Assembly (NCBI GenBank): GCA_965279255.1
Contig: OZ257146.1
Span: 1,922,001 to 1,986,000 of the forward strand
DNA length: 64,000 nucleotides
Source: CAMFLJ01 sp965279255
Lineage (GTDB): Bacteria > Actinomycetota > Acidimicrobiia > Acidimicrobiales > Acidimicrobilacustridaceae
Direction: 5' to 3'
The position numbers were made by a program, and so were the translations under genes. Below, piece by piece: positions 49,952-57,869 of the stretch (the stretch's first letter is position 1; each line of letters starts with the position of its first letter). The notes under the pieces are model-generated. The model was not told the DNA's origin. It did not search any database and was given only the letters and a program-made list of their open reading frames with translations.

Positions 49952-50407
49952 ATGAGCGTCCTTCGCTGGCTTCGCGGTCGTCTAGGACGAGACCATGGGC
50001 GTCGTCGCGAGGAGACATCCGAGCCCGCGCCGCCGGTGGCGCCGGTGCGGTGGATCGCTGAGTGGGTTCCGCAGTCACATCGCCGCACCGGACTGGGCAA
50101 GAGCGCGAGCTACTGGGTGCGTCGGGATGCCGGGGGGCGGCCCAGCGTGTTCTTGGGTCGGCGCAGCCACCCGCCTGACTCAGTTGCGGAGCCCCACTTC
50201 TACCTGAACGGTCCGGTCGTGTACCGGGACTCCGGCTTTCCGGAAGGGCCGTCATCGATTCCGTACATGACGATCAGGCGGCAGCGGGTTGTCCCAGCCG
50301 AAGGCCACCCTCGCTCAGGTACCAACGAGACGCTGTTCAAAGTGGTCGCGCCCGAACGCGAGAGCCATTTGCCACGGATCTACGAGAACCCTGATTGGGA
50401 GGGATAG
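49952..50407 (+). CDS. Hypothetical soluble protein
   Basis: A 151-residue basic protein beginning MSVLRWLRGRLGRD, rich in Arg, Pro and aromatic residues, with no membrane segment and no motif I recognise. ATG 49952 is preferred; the frame is open back to 49871, close to repeat site 1. The ECF sigma gene follows after a gap that has promoter-like sequence. Confidence 0.55.
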   Translation: MSVLRWLRGRLGRDHGRRREETSEPAPPVAPVRWIAEWVPQSHRRTGLGKSASYWVRRDAGGRPSVFLGRRSHPPDSVAEPHFYLNGPVVYRDSGFPEGPSSIPYMTIRRQRVVPAEGHPRSGTNETLFKVVAPERESHLPRIYENPDWEG

Positions 50408-50436
50408 CCGGGGTCGCCACGAGGCCTGGTCGACTG

Positions 50437-50462
50437 TGTAAACCGTTTCGGGACAGAAGCGT
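50437..50462 (+). promoter_or_regulatory. Possible ECF-type promoter before sigma gene 1
   Basis: TGTAAAC (50437-50443) and CGT (50460-50462) spaced by 16 bases. A similar TGTAAC plus CGTG pair precedes sigma gene 2, which suggests autoregulated promoters; weak evidence from two cases. Confidence 0.3.
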
Positions 50463-50472
50463 TGAGGTGGGT

Positions 50473-51045
50473 GTGGAACGAGGGGCGGTAGGTCCAGAGC
50501 CGGACAGTTCAGGCGGTGTCTCGGATGGCGAGCTCGTCGTTCCTGGCGTTGACGAGCCGGTGGAGGTCTGGGCGGATCTCGAGAAGGTCTACGCAGAAGA
50601 CTTCGGACGCTTGGTCGGTGTGGCGCGGATGATTCTCGGAGGGGCCGACGGCGCCGAGGAGATCGTTCAGGAAGCGTTCGTTCGATCGCTTGCCCGTTGG
50701 CGGCACCTGAGCGAACGCGACGCTCCCCGTGCCTATGTGCGAGCTGCGGTGGTGAACCTGTGTCGCAGCCGCTTCCGGAGACGGGTGATGGCGCTGCGTC
50801 GGGCCGAGCCTGTGCCGTCTGCTGAAGTCGCGGCGGGCGACGCCAAGCGTCGCGACGACCTGTTGGCGGCGATGGCGAGGCTCCCGCTCCGTCAGCGGGA
50901 GGTGGTCGCGCTTCGCTACCTCGAGGGTCTCTCCACGAACGAGACCGCAGAGGTGCTGTCGATCGCTCCGGGCACGGTGAAGGCCCATCTCCACCGGGGA
51001 CTCGCTGCCCTCCGCGAAGGAATGAGGGAGTACGAGCGTGACTGA
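50473..51045 (+). CDS. ECF sigma factor 1 (SigE-like)
   Basis: About 190 residues. Sigma region 2 has DFGRLVGVARMILGGADGAEEIVQEAF and an RW-containing segment; region 4 has LPLRQREVVALRYLEGLSTNETAEVL and GTVKAHLHRGLAALRE as the helix-turn-helix. The start is uncertain: GTG 50473 is used, and GTG 50467 or 50560 are possible. It overlaps its partner gene by 8 bp (GTGACTGA), the same overlap length seen in the other two sigma pairs of the island. Confidence 0.88.
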   Translation: MERGAVGPEPDSSGGVSDGELVVPGVDEPVEVWADLEKVYAEDFGRLVGVARMILGGADGAEEIVQEAFVRSLARWRHLSERDAPRAYVRAAVVNLCRSRFRRRVMALRRAEPVPSAEVAAGDAKRRDDLLAAMARLPLRQREVVALRYLEGLSTNETAEVLSIAPGTVKAHLHRGLAALREGMREYERD

Positions 51046-51811
51046 ACGAGATGACGTGATGGACGACGACCGGGACCTCTTCGACGGACTGGGCCTCGAT
51101 GCCGCCCTCATCGGCACGGCCCGTCCGGCTGCAGGTTGGGTGGGAGCTGTTGCCGCGGGTCGACGGCGGCGTCACCGGCGAACCGCTCTTGCCGTCGCGG
51201 CCTGCGCTCTCGTGGTTGCAGGCACAGGTGTTGCTCTCGCCACTCGCGGCACAGAGTCCTCCACCGTCTACACGAACGACGGGACGGTGGCTCCGGTCCA
51301 AGGTGACGTCATCTACTTCTCTGCGCCTATCGGGGCGACACCGGACGCGCTCATGAGCGTCTACACGACCGGGGTGTACGACTCGCGGTTCCACATGCCC
51401 GACGGCAGCGGCTGGCAGTTCATGTCCGACGGGGTGGACAGCGACCCCAACATCACCCGGTGGAGCTTCGATACCTACGCCACCACACGCTGGTCGATCG
51501 AGTCAGGTCGCTTCGGGACCATCGAGATGTCCTGCCGGGCGCTCTCGCGCCCTGACGGCGCTTCAGACGGCTTCCCAGCCACGTCTGTGCTCTCGTTGTT
51601 CACGATCGACGGGATCTACTACTCACTTAGCGGCGGACCGGTCGACCGCATGCCGGCGACCTGTGACTCTGCCTCGCAACTCGACCCTTCGTTCCTGGCG
51701 GTGCTCGATCAGATCCAGGTCACCGACCTCCAGTCCTGGATGACGTGGGCCGGCGTCACCGACATCAAAGAGCCCCTCCCAGACCCTCCGTCGACGGACC
51801 TCCCGAATTAG
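51038..51811 (+). CDS. Membrane partner of sigma factor 1 (putative anti-sigma protein)
   Basis: A 257-residue protein: an acidic N-terminal 35 residues, a basic stretch (GRRRRHRR), one membrane helix (about 49-69) and an extracytoplasmic domain of 185 residues with two Cys. The order sigma then single-span membrane protein, with overlapping reading frames, is that of an ECF sigma/anti-sigma pair. No zinc-binding anti-sigma motif is visible in the short cytosolic part, so the function is inferred from position. Confidence 0.68.
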   Translation: MTERDDVMDDDRDLFDGLGLDAALIGTARPAAGWVGAVAAGRRRRHRRTALAVAACALVVAGTGVALATRGTESSTVYTNDGTVAPVQGDVIYFSAPIGATPDALMSVYTTGVYDSRFHMPDGSGWQFMSDGVDSDPNITRWSFDTYATTRWSIESGRFGTIEMSCRALSRPDGASDGFPATSVLSLFTIDGIYYSLSGGPVDRMPATCDSASQLDPSFLAVLDQIQVTDLQSWMTWAGVTDIKEPLPDPPSTDLPN

Positions 51812-51831
51812 GACATGACGAGCTCACCCGT

Positions 51832-51856
51832 CACCCACCGCCGCGTTGTGGGACTG
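51832..51856 (+). repeat. Island repeat site 2
   Basis: Perfect CCCAC/GTGGG stem with a CGCCGCGTT loop; the right half CGTTGTGGGA matches the GTT form of the core. Confidence 0.55.
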
Positions 51857-51908
51857 CCGGCTCGTTGGAGGCGGACACATCGCGAACGATGTGCAGCTCG
51901 CGGCTTGA

Positions 51909-51932
51909 TGTAACGACTCGAATGGTCTCGTG
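51909..51932 (+). promoter_or_regulatory. Possible ECF-type promoter before sigma gene 2
   Basis: TGTAAC (51909-51914) and CGTG (51929-51932) with 14 bases between, resembling the pair before sigma gene 1. Confidence 0.3.
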
Positions 51933-51981
51933 CGTGTAAGAGGATGTGCTGGCGGTTCGAGTAGACGGGCCTGGTGGGGTT

Positions 51982-52491
51982 GTGGAAGAGCTTTCGTTCG
52001 ACGCGTTCTACCGGAGCGAGTACCCGGCGGTGGCCCGGGTGGCGTTCGTGTTGACCGGTAGGCGTGACCTCTCGGAGGAGCTCGCTCAAGAGGCGTTCGT
52101 GTCGGCGTTTCGGAAGTGGCGGCGGGTTCAGACCCTCGAGGACCCTGGCGCATGGGTTCGTCGGGTGGTCACGAACCGGTGCGTGTCATCGGGGCGCCGC
52201 CACGTGACCGAGTTGCGCTTGCTGACCAGGCTGCATGCGGTCCGACGAGACCCGCCTGCCGACCGCATGTTGGATGACGAGTTGTGGGCTGTCGTTCGCT
52301 CGTTGCCGAAGCGTCAGGCACAGGTCCTGACCCTGGCGTTCTTGGAGGACCGCTCCGTCGCGGACATCTCAGCGATCCTCGGATGTGGCGAGGAAACCGT
52401 CCGTACGCACCTGCGCCGGGGTCGCCTCGAGGTCGCACGACGGTTGGGTGCGGATGATCCGGCATCGGGTGGGGAGGTCGAAGATGAGTGA
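51982..52491 (+). CDS. ECF sigma factor 2 (SigE-like)
   Basis: About 169 residues from GTG 51982 (181 from GTG 51946, which would leave almost no leader after the suggested promoter). Region 2: FDAFYRSEYPAVARVAFVLTG, RDLSEELAQEAFVSAFRKW; region 4: LPKRQAQVLTLAFLEDRSVADISAIL and ETVRTHLRRGRLEVAR. Overlaps the Kelch-type membrane protein by 8 bp (ATGAGTGA). Confidence 0.9.
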   Translation: MEELSFDAFYRSEYPAVARVAFVLTGRRDLSEELAQEAFVSAFRKWRRVQTLEDPGAWVRRVVTNRCVSSGRRHVTELRLLTRLHAVRRDPPADRMLDDELWAVVRSLPKRQAQVLTLAFLEDRSVADISAILGCGEETVRTHLRRGRLEVARRLGADDPASGGEVEDE

Positions 52492-54004
52492 CTCCACGCA
52501 GAGCGAGCGCGGTCCGGCGCTGGATGACCGGGTCGACGCCGCTCGGGGACGACTCATGTCGAATGCGACCTGGGACGGGCCCGAGCCCGCTCGCTTGGTT
52601 CGACGGAGTCAGCGCCGCTGGGTCCTCAACACGTTCCTCGTCGTGTTGATCGCGGCGGCCGGGTTCGTGTGGGTCGCCAGGGTCGGGTCCGATGATCCGG
52701 GACGTGTCGATCGGGCGCCGCAGGTCTCGGTTCCCACAACCGCCAACGCTGACCTCCTCGCTCCGGGCACCACCCGGGCGATGGCTCAGTCGCCGCTGTC
52801 AGGCCGCTCGGCGATGGCGACAGTGTGGACCGGCTCGGAGATGATCGTGTGGGGCGGCTCGTCGGGCTCCGTGCCCTTCGGCGACGGCGCCGCCTACGAC
52901 CCGCGCACCGACTCCTGGCGCACCGTTGCGGACTCGCCACTGAGCGCCCGACAGTCTGCATCCGCGGTGTGGACCGGCACCGAGATGATCGTGTGGGGCG
53001 GCCGAACCGATCAGGCAGAGGCAGACGACGGGGCTGCCTACGACCCTGCGAGCGACACCTGGCGCAGGATCACCAAGGCTCCGATCGTCAGCGGCGGGGG
53101 CCCGACCGCGGTGTGGACGGGTTCAGAGATGATCGTGCTTGCCGGCTTCAACAGCAGCGAAGCCGCCAGCTACGACCCCGACAGCGATGAGTGGCGGATG
53201 ATCGCCCCCGCCCCAGGCCGGCCTGTCTCAGCGGAGCCGCAGGCGGTGTGGACCGGATCCGAGCTGATCGCGGAGCTCGGTTCTCCGTTCCAACTGAGCA
53301 GCGTCGGCTTCTACTCCTACGACCCTTCCGACGATCGGTGGAGCGCTCTGCCCGCGGTGGGGCTCGGCACCGACAAGGCCTTCAGCGTCCTCTGGGACGG
53401 CGATGAGTTGCTCGCCATCGCAGCCGGCCAAGGCGCAGTCACCTCAGCGTTCGATCCCTCGACCGGCACCTGGCGGCCCGTCGCCACGTGGCCTCCGACG
53501 TCATTCGCTGGCGAGGCCGTGTGGACCGGCGACGCCGCGCTCACCCTCGGCACCCCCAACGAAGCCATGCAGCTGGACCCCGCCGGCCACACATGGACGC
53601 AGACACCCCAGACCGACTCCCACGTCAGAGCGGAACAGGCAGCGGTCTGGGCCGATGGGGTGTTGCTCGCATGGGGCGGCTTCCCCGACCAGGCCGACGG
53701 CTACCTGCTGCGACCGGCACCCATCACAAGAACTGGCTCCGCAACGCCAGCCCCCGAGGCGCCACCAGTCGCCCTGCACGAGCCGCAGATCATCGCTGTC
53801 GGAGCCGGAGCCGGCGTGACGGCCTTCGTCGATCTCAACGGCCCACCCGCCGAGTGGAACGGCACCCTCCTGCCCGTGCTCGAGGTGCGCGACCAGGACG
53901 GCAACCTCGTCGGCTACTTCGGCTGCCACTTCCTTTCGCGCGAGGAGGTCGAGACCAGCTCGTTCGAAGCCACCGACGCCTGCCCCTTGCTCGACGGCAA
54001 CTGA
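52484..54004 (+). CDS. Single-span membrane protein with Kelch-like propeller, sigma factor 2 partner
   Basis: A 506-residue protein: cytosolic N-terminus of about 45 residues, one membrane helix (NTFLVVLIAAAGFVWVA), then a beta-propeller of about six blades, each with a variant of AVWTGSEMIVWGG and a YDPxxDxW strand, and a C-terminal domain with a Cys pair. Outside the membrane the propeller could bind a ligand and signal through the N-terminus to the sigma factor. This is inferred from gene order and topology. Confidence 0.78.
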   Translation: MSDSTQSERGPALDDRVDAARGRLMSNATWDGPEPARLVRRSQRRWVLNTFLVVLIAAAGFVWVARVGSDDPGRVDRAPQVSVPTTANADLLAPGTTRAMAQSPLSGRSAMATVWTGSEMIVWGGSSGSVPFGDGAAYDPRTDSWRTVADSPLSARQSASAVWTGTEMIVWGGRTDQAEADDGAAYDPASDTWRRITKAPIVSGGGPTAVWTGSEMIVLAGFNSSEAASYDPDSDEWRMIAPAPGRPVSAEPQAVWTGSELIAELGSPFQLSSVGFYSYDPSDDRWSALPAVGLGTDKAFSVLWDGDELLAIAAGQGAVTSAFDPSTGTWRPVATWPPTSFAGEAVWTGDAALTLGTPNEAMQLDPAGHTWTQTPQTDSHVRAEQAAVWADGVLLAWGGFPDQADGYLLRPAPITRTGSATPAPEAPPVALHEPQIIAVGAGAGVTAFVDLNGPPAEWNGTLLPVLEVRDQDGNLVGYFGCHFLSREEVETSSFEATDACPLLDGN

Positions 54005-54022
54005 TCTCGAGACCGAAGGTCT

Positions 54023-54045
54023 CCCCCACCTGACGTTCGGGGACG
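54023..54045 (+). repeat. Island repeat site 3 (divergent)
   Basis: CCCC/GGGG stem around CACCTGACGTTC; the right half CGTTCGGGGAC fits the GTT form. The weakest on the left side. Confidence 0.45.
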
Positions 54046-54072
54046 CTGACGCCCTGCGAGAGACTGCCCTCC

Positions 54073-54447
54073 GTGGCACGCGTGCAGATCGAAGGTGACC
54101 ATCTGAGAGTCCGGCTCAGTCCCCTCGAAAGGCTGCTGGCGATGCGCGGCAGTGTCACCGTCCCGTTGTCATCGGTTGCATCGGTACGAGTCGTCAACAG
54201 ACCGCTCTCCAAGCAGCCGGTGCAGTCCGTCAGGATGGGATCTGCGGCTGCGGGCGCACCCCTCTCGAAGCTTGCGATGATCGGCCCACGAGCAACCTTC
54301 CGGGATGGGAAGGCCCTGGTGGTCATCTGGGGCAACCGAAGGGCACTGGTCCTTGAGCTCGGTGATGGTGCAGGAGAATGGCGGCTGATCGCCGTGTCAG
54401 GCCGGGACGTGGATCGAGCGGCGAGTCAGCTCAGCGCAACCCGTTAG
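54073..54447 (+). CDS. Small PH-like domain protein
   Basis: A 124-residue protein (GTG start) with alternating beta strands: VQIEGDHLRVRLSPLERLLAMRG, VPLSSVASVRVVN, ATFRDGKALVVIWGN, ALVLELGDGAGEWRLIAVSG and a C-terminal helix. The pattern resembles bacterial PH (bPH) domains. No catalytic residues are visible. Bracketed by repeat sites 3 and 4, so it forms a unit on its own. Confidence 0.6.
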   Translation: MARVQIEGDHLRVRLSPLERLLAMRGSVTVPLSSVASVRVVNRPLSKQPVQSVRMGSAAAGAPLSKLAMIGPRATFRDGKALVVIWGNRRALVLELGDGAGEWRLIAVSGRDVDRAASQLSATR

Positions 54448-54471
54448 ATCCTCTTTCTGGGGTACGACCTG

Positions 54472-54496
54472 TCACCAGTCCCGGCGCTAGTGGTGG
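54472..54496 (+). repeat. Island repeat site 4
   Basis: CACCA/TGGTG stem with loop GTCCCGGCGCTAG. Confidence 0.65.
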
Positions 54497-54583
54497 TCCT
54501 GGGGGCGAACCGCAGATCGACGGCGCCTTGACGATGCCGGGAACTTCGAATGCCGAGCCTTCGGCTGTCGATAGCGTCGTGGC

Positions 54584-54874
54584 ATGGCGGAAGCGAGCGG
54601 GCACGACGAGGGGCTGATGCATCGGTTCAACCGGTGGCTGCACGAACCGGCTGAGGCGCCAGTCGGGGATGTCGTCGAGCTCACGCGGCTGCCCAGCGAT
54701 TTTGAGGCTGAGGCGTTGGCCGCTCGACTTCGGGATGAAGGACTGAAGGTGGCGGTGTTCGGAAGTGACGCAGGTGGCATGGCGCCGCACTACGCGGTCG
54801 GCCAGGGCAGCCGGGTCATGGTTCTGGCCGAAGACCTCGACCGGGCGAAGACGCTGCTCGGCGACGAGCCGTGA
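54584..54874 (+). CDS. DUF2007-like putative signal-transducing protein
   Basis: A 96-residue protein. VELTRLPSDFEAEALAARLRDEGLKVAVFG and RVMVLAEDLDRAKTLLGD match the layout of DUF2007 (strand, helix, strand, then strand and helix), a small ferredoxin-like fold of unknown role. Single gene between sites 4 and 5. Confidence 0.68.
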   Translation: MAEASGHDEGLMHRFNRWLHEPAEAPVGDVVELTRLPSDFEAEALAARLRDEGLKVAVFGSDAGGMAPHYAVGQGSRVMVLAEDLDRAKTLLGDEP

Positions 54875-54901
54875 GTCACCGCTGACCCAGAGCTGCCTGA
54901 G

Positions 54902-54931
54902 CGTCACCCTGTCCGGGCGGTATGGGACACG
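54902..54931 (+). repeat. Island repeat site 5
   Basis: Core CCGGGCGGTATGGGAC with outer CGT/ACG and inner CCC/GGG pairing. Nine bases before the stop of the convergent gene. Confidence 0.6.
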
Positions 54932-54939
54932 CTCGACGG

Positions 54940-55332
54940 TCAGGCGTCGGGACGCTCGATGGTCGACTCCAGCTCTGGCGTGGGGTCGACCGCAGCGGTT
55001 GGCTCTCGCTTGTCGTAAGGCCACGGCACGCGGGGCACAGTAGCGGCACGATCCCACCGTCGAGAGTGGACGCGCTTCATGACAGCAGGCGCCTGTCGGA
55101 GGCCTCCAAGTCCGAGGCACAAGGCCACGATCGCTACCGGGAGCAGCCACCTGGCCAGAAGGTCGATGAGCCAGCTCTCAGTCAGCTGGCCAACACCCAC
55201 GACGATGTTGATCACCAACCAGTAGACAGTCGTCGCCATCGCGATCCGCCGACGCCAAGGAGGGAGAGACTTCAACAGGTCCCACCAGTCCCGTGGAGCG
55301 ACACCGTCGGAGCCTTCGGGGTCTTCCGCCAT
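54940..55332 (-). CDS. Two-helix membrane protein, hypothetical
   Basis: A 130-residue protein: acidic N-terminus with WWDLLKSLPPWRRRIA, two helices (ATTVYWLVINIVVGVG and LLPVAIVALCLGLGGL) and a basic, Pro-rich tail. Family unknown. ATG 55332 chosen; the open frame upstream has no protein-like character. Confidence 0.6.
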   Translation of the reverse strand: MAEDPEGSDGVAPRDWWDLLKSLPPWRRRIAMATTVYWLVINIVVGVGQLTESWLIDLLARWLLPVAIVALCLGLGGLRQAPAVMKRVHSRRWDRAATVPRVPWPYDKREPTAAVDPTPELESTIERPDA

Positions 55333-55443
55333 TCCCGAAACGTTAGAGCGCTGCTCTACCCGCCACCGGAACGCGTCCCCCACCCAGCAGCGAGGATCGG
55401 GGCCGCGGCGCCCGAACGCCCTAAAGTCCGGCCCCAACCGGTT

Positions 55444-55950
55444 CTACTCGATGCTGATCTTCTGGAGCCTCTCCAGGCTGGCCGCCATGGACTCGGACAC
55501 CGAGTTGGTCCCGTTGATCCACGCCCCGCCATCGCTCAAGAGATCCTCGGGCAACGGACCGAGATCAAAGACTTCGGTGACGACGGTGGCGTTGTCCCCG
55601 TCCGGATCGAGGATGTAGCCCCAGCGGTAGCCAGCAGGTATTCCGACCTTGGATGGATCATTGTCCTCAGCCCGTGAGGCGTCTCCAGGCGCCGGTTCCC
55701 AAAATATGCGTCGATCCGGCTCGAACTCCACCACGTAGTTGAGTATGAGGTAGTCGTCTCCGAGGCGATGCATCTTCATGGTGAAGGTGTCGCCCACCTT
55801 GGAGATTGGGCGGTCGAGGACAGCCCCCCTGAGCATGCCCGAACCGTCGAAATCCACGTGCCGATGCGGATTCGCCAGGATGTTGAAGATGCGGGTCGCC
55901 GGTGCTTCGACCCTGCGTGATACTTCGACCGGCTTGCTTTCCTCTGGCAT
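55444..55950 (-). CDS. SRPBCC (START-like) family protein
   Basis: A 168-residue protein with the polyketide cyclase/dehydrase-type pattern: VEVSRRVEAPATRIFNILANPHRHVDFD, GDTFTMKMHRLG, NYVVEFEPDRRIFWEPAP, TVVTEVFDLGPL and a long C-terminal helix SVSESMAASLERLQKI. Such folds bind hydrophobic ligands; the ligand is unknown. Close relatives are common in mycobacteria. Confidence 0.82.
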   Translation of the reverse strand: MPEESKPVEVSRRVEAPATRIFNILANPHRHVDFDGSGMLRGAVLDRPISKVGDTFTMKMHRLGDDYLILNYVVEFEPDRRIFWEPAPGDASRAEDNDPSKVGIPAGYRWGYILDPDGDNATVVTEVFDLGPLPEDLLSDGGAWINGTNSVSESMAASLERLQKISIE

Positions 55951-56008
55951 CGTCCAGCCTTTCGTTCTCCGCGAAGCGGCCGTACCCGTCCGCCGATTCT
56001 TCCACCCT

Positions 56009-56055
56009 CCCCAAAGTGCCGGGCTGTGGCACCCACTCCCGGCGGTAGGTGATGC
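56009..56055 (+). repeat. Island repeat site 6, double with inverted half
   Basis: CCCCAAAGTGCCGGG (56009-56023) is an imperfect reverse complement of CCCGGCGGTAGGTG (56038-56051), so the two can fold into a 45-base hairpin, as the two halves of an attC site do. The second half also has its own CACC/GGTG stem. Confidence 0.65.
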
Positions 56056-56098
56056 TTCAACGGCCGGGGTAGGAATGCACGAACAGGGAGGAGCAGGA

Positions 56099-56413
56099 AT
56101 GGCCCGTCCGAACGTCTTCGCTCAAGCCGCGGTGCGGGCACCGCGTGCAACGGCCGCCGTTGCATCGCTCGCGAGCTTCCTCCTACTAGTGGGCGTTTGG
56201 CGCGCTCACCTCCTCGTGGCGGTCGGCATCTCCGTCGTGTACTTCGGCGTTCATACCTGCCTTTGGAGCGAGTTTGGGTATTTACGCCGTCGAGAGGTGG
56301 ACCGGACGCCATCGGAATCCTCCCGCCTGTCGGCTCGAGATCTGGTCGTGCCGACGTTCATCGTCATCGCCGGCGGGCTGCTTGTATGCGTTGGAATCGC
56401 ACTAGCGAAGTGA
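56099..56413 (+). CDS. Small three-helix membrane protein
   Basis: A 104-residue protein with three hydrophobic segments. ATG 56099 has a GGGAGGAG site five bases upstream and is preferred over ATG 56075. Family unknown. Divergent from the SRPBCC gene, with site 6 in between. Confidence 0.62.
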   Translation: MARPNVFAQAAVRAPRATAAVASLASFLLLVGVWRAHLLVAVGISVVYFGVHTCLWSEFGYLRRREVDRTPSESSRLSARDLVVPTFIVIAGGLLVCVGIALAK

Positions 56414-56445
56414 CTAGCGACGGTCTTGGAGGCGGCATACCTACG

Positions 56446-56473
56446 GACCCCTTGCCGGCGTTTCGGGAAAGTC
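56446..56473 (+). repeat. Island repeat site 7
   Basis: GAC-CCC and GGG-(AAA)-GTC flank TTGCCGGCGTTTC. An additional flanking pair, CGGACC (56444-56449) and GGTCCG (56482-56487), encloses the whole site and is followed by GTTGGAT, which fits the integron core-site pattern GTTRRRY. Confidence 0.55.
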
Positions 56474-56491
56474 TTCGGGTAGGTCCGTTGG

Positions 56492-56698
56492 ATGGGCGAC
56501 GTCGGGATCTGGGTGTGTCTCGCAGTGATTGCTGTGTGCTGGGTCCTCTACATCAAGCGACGCGGACGCGAGGAACGGCCGCACGCCATAGAGAGACGCC
56601 AGCAGCAGCGCCAGGCCGCCGACCGCACCATGACGATCCTTCTGCCGCTCGCCACCGCCTTGCTGATCGTGTGGGGGTTGGTTGCCGTTCTCGGATGA
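56492..56698 (+). CDS. Small membrane protein with two helices
   Basis: A 68-residue protein: helix GIWVCLAVIAVCWVLYI, a charged middle (KRRGREERPHAIERRQQQRQ) and a second helix to the C-terminus. No family recognised. The ATG lies 5 bp into the GTTGGATG that follows site 7. The convergent gene's open frame runs antisense over most of it. Confidence 0.55.
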   Translation: MGDVGIWVCLAVIAVCWVLYIKRRGREERPHAIERRQQQRQAADRTMTILLPLATALLIVWGLVAVLG

Positions 56699-57249
56699 TG
56701 GGCGGTATCACCCAGTGCCGGCGGTAGGGGGCGGGGTGGCCCAGCGGATCTGGCGTACCAGACCCTGACTTCTCTGACCTCGAATGGGATGTCGGGGTAG
56801 CGATGGTGCAGTGCGATCTGCACCGCCGGCCCTGCCCCGACACTGGCATTGACCGACACCCGCGATTTGGACAGACCTACACCGGTCATCCCGAGCTGGT
56901 GCAACTCGCGCTGGGCGATGAGTTCCGTGGACAGCTCGGCCCTCACTGCGTCCAGCTTGGCGTGCGTGATCGTGGCGGGTTCGAAATGGAACCGGAACGA
57001 CACCCCCACCTGATCCAGTGAACGTTGTTCCGCCCGACGAACCGTTTCGACCAGTTCCTCGGCCCCCGGCGCGTTCTCGATGACCTGGATCGTCCAGTGG
57101 TCGTTCGTGGGCCCTCCGAACATCCCGCCGTAGGCATCAGGAAAGCGTTCTGGAAGCGACCCCATCATCGCGGTGAGCTCCTCGAGGCACCGAGCAAGAG
57201 CGATCGCTCGTTGCTCTTCGTCGAAGGCTCCGTCGCCATCATCTGCCAC
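56548..57249 (-). CDS. Hypothetical protein whose frame runs through a repeat site
   Basis: About 233 residues from GTG 57249. The first 165 or so look native (acidic N-terminus, EEQRAIALARCLEELTAMMG, WTIQVIENAPGAEELVETV, FRFHFEPATITHAKLDAV, PFEVREVRVWYARSAG). The frame then enters repeat site 8 (LPPALGDTA) and continues antisense through the small membrane protein gene for some 65 Arg/Ser-rich residues that look like shadow translation. Either the original stop was lost when units were joined, or the stop is simply absent. Function unknown. Confidence 0.5.
   Translation of the reverse strand: MADDGDGAFDEEQRAIALARCLEELTAMMGSLPERFPDAYGGMFGGPTNDHWTIQVIENAPGAEELVETVRRAEQRSLDQVGVSFRFHFEPATITHAKLDAVRAELSTELIAQRELHQLGMTGVGLSKSRVSVNASVGAGPAVQIALHHRYPDIPFEVREVRVWYARSAGPPRPLPPALGDTAHHPRTATNPHTISKAVASGRRIVMVRSAAWRCCWRLSMACGRSSRPRRLM
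56709..56738 (+). repeat. Island repeat site 8
   Basis: CACCC/GGGTG stem enclosing GCCGGCGGTAGGGGGC, a close match to the consensus. Confidence 0.72.
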
Positions 57250-57274
57250 GTGGACCACAGTACGGGCCGGGGGA

Positions 57275-57299
57275 TGCCCACACCCGGCGGTAGTGGGCA
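57275..57299 (+). repeat. Island repeat site 9
   Basis: The best stem of the set: TGCCCAC and GTGGGCA, perfect 7 bp, with loop ACCCGGCGGTA. Confidence 0.75.
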
Positions 57300-57338
57300 C
57301 CTACGGCGAAGCGTTGGGGACCACTCGGGTGAGTCGGT

Positions 57339-57869
57339 TCAACCGGGGCAGGCGGCCAAGGTGTCGGTGGTGCCCGAAGATGCTGAGTCGAAGGAGATCG
57401 TCAGGCCGTAGGTCCCGGCGTCTGGCACGGGGATCGTGGCTTCGAACATCTGCGTTTGCCCCGCGGCGAGGGTGACTGGTCCGGGTGGGAGGCTTGCGTT
57501 GATGACACCCGAGAGGGTGACCTCCGCGACGACCTTCGTGGCGCTCGTGTTTCGAACTTCGATTCTGAAGTTCTCGCCGTGTGCGGTGCATGTGTGCTGG
57601 TAGACGGTTGAGCTGGGTCCTTGGATGTAGATGACCGTGTCGCCGGTGTTCGCTGGTGTCGTGTCGCCTGGGCTGGTGACCGCGCCCGGCGGCTCGTCGT
57701 GGGTTGCATAGGCGACGATGATGCCTGCGCCGCCGATGAGGAGCACGAAGGTCGCGGTGAGCGAGATCTGCCAGGCTCGTCTGGCCCTGCGGCGGCTCTG
57801 GGCCCGCCGGAGGAGAACCTCGTAGTCGCTGCGGCTCAGATGAGCGCTGCCAGCTGCGTCGTCAGGCAT
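57339..57869 (-). CDS. Membrane partner of sigma factor 3 (putative anti-sigma protein)
   Basis: A 176-residue protein with a cytosolic N-terminus (LSRSDYEVLLRRAQSRRRARR), one helix (SLTATFVLLIGGAGIIVAY) and an extracytoplasmic beta-rich domain with two Cys, including VYQHTCTAHGENFRIEV. It overlaps the sigma gene by 8 bp (ATGCCTGA). Anti-sigma role inferred from context. Confidence 0.68.
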   Translation of the reverse strand: MPDDAAGSAHLSRSDYEVLLRRAQSRRRARRAWQISLTATFVLLIGGAGIIVAYATHDEPPGAVTSPGDTTPANTGDTVIYIQGPSSTVYQHTCTAHGENFRIEVRNTSATKVVAEVTLSGVINASLPPGPVTLAAGQTQMFEATIPVPDAGTYGLTISFDSASSGTTDTLAACPG

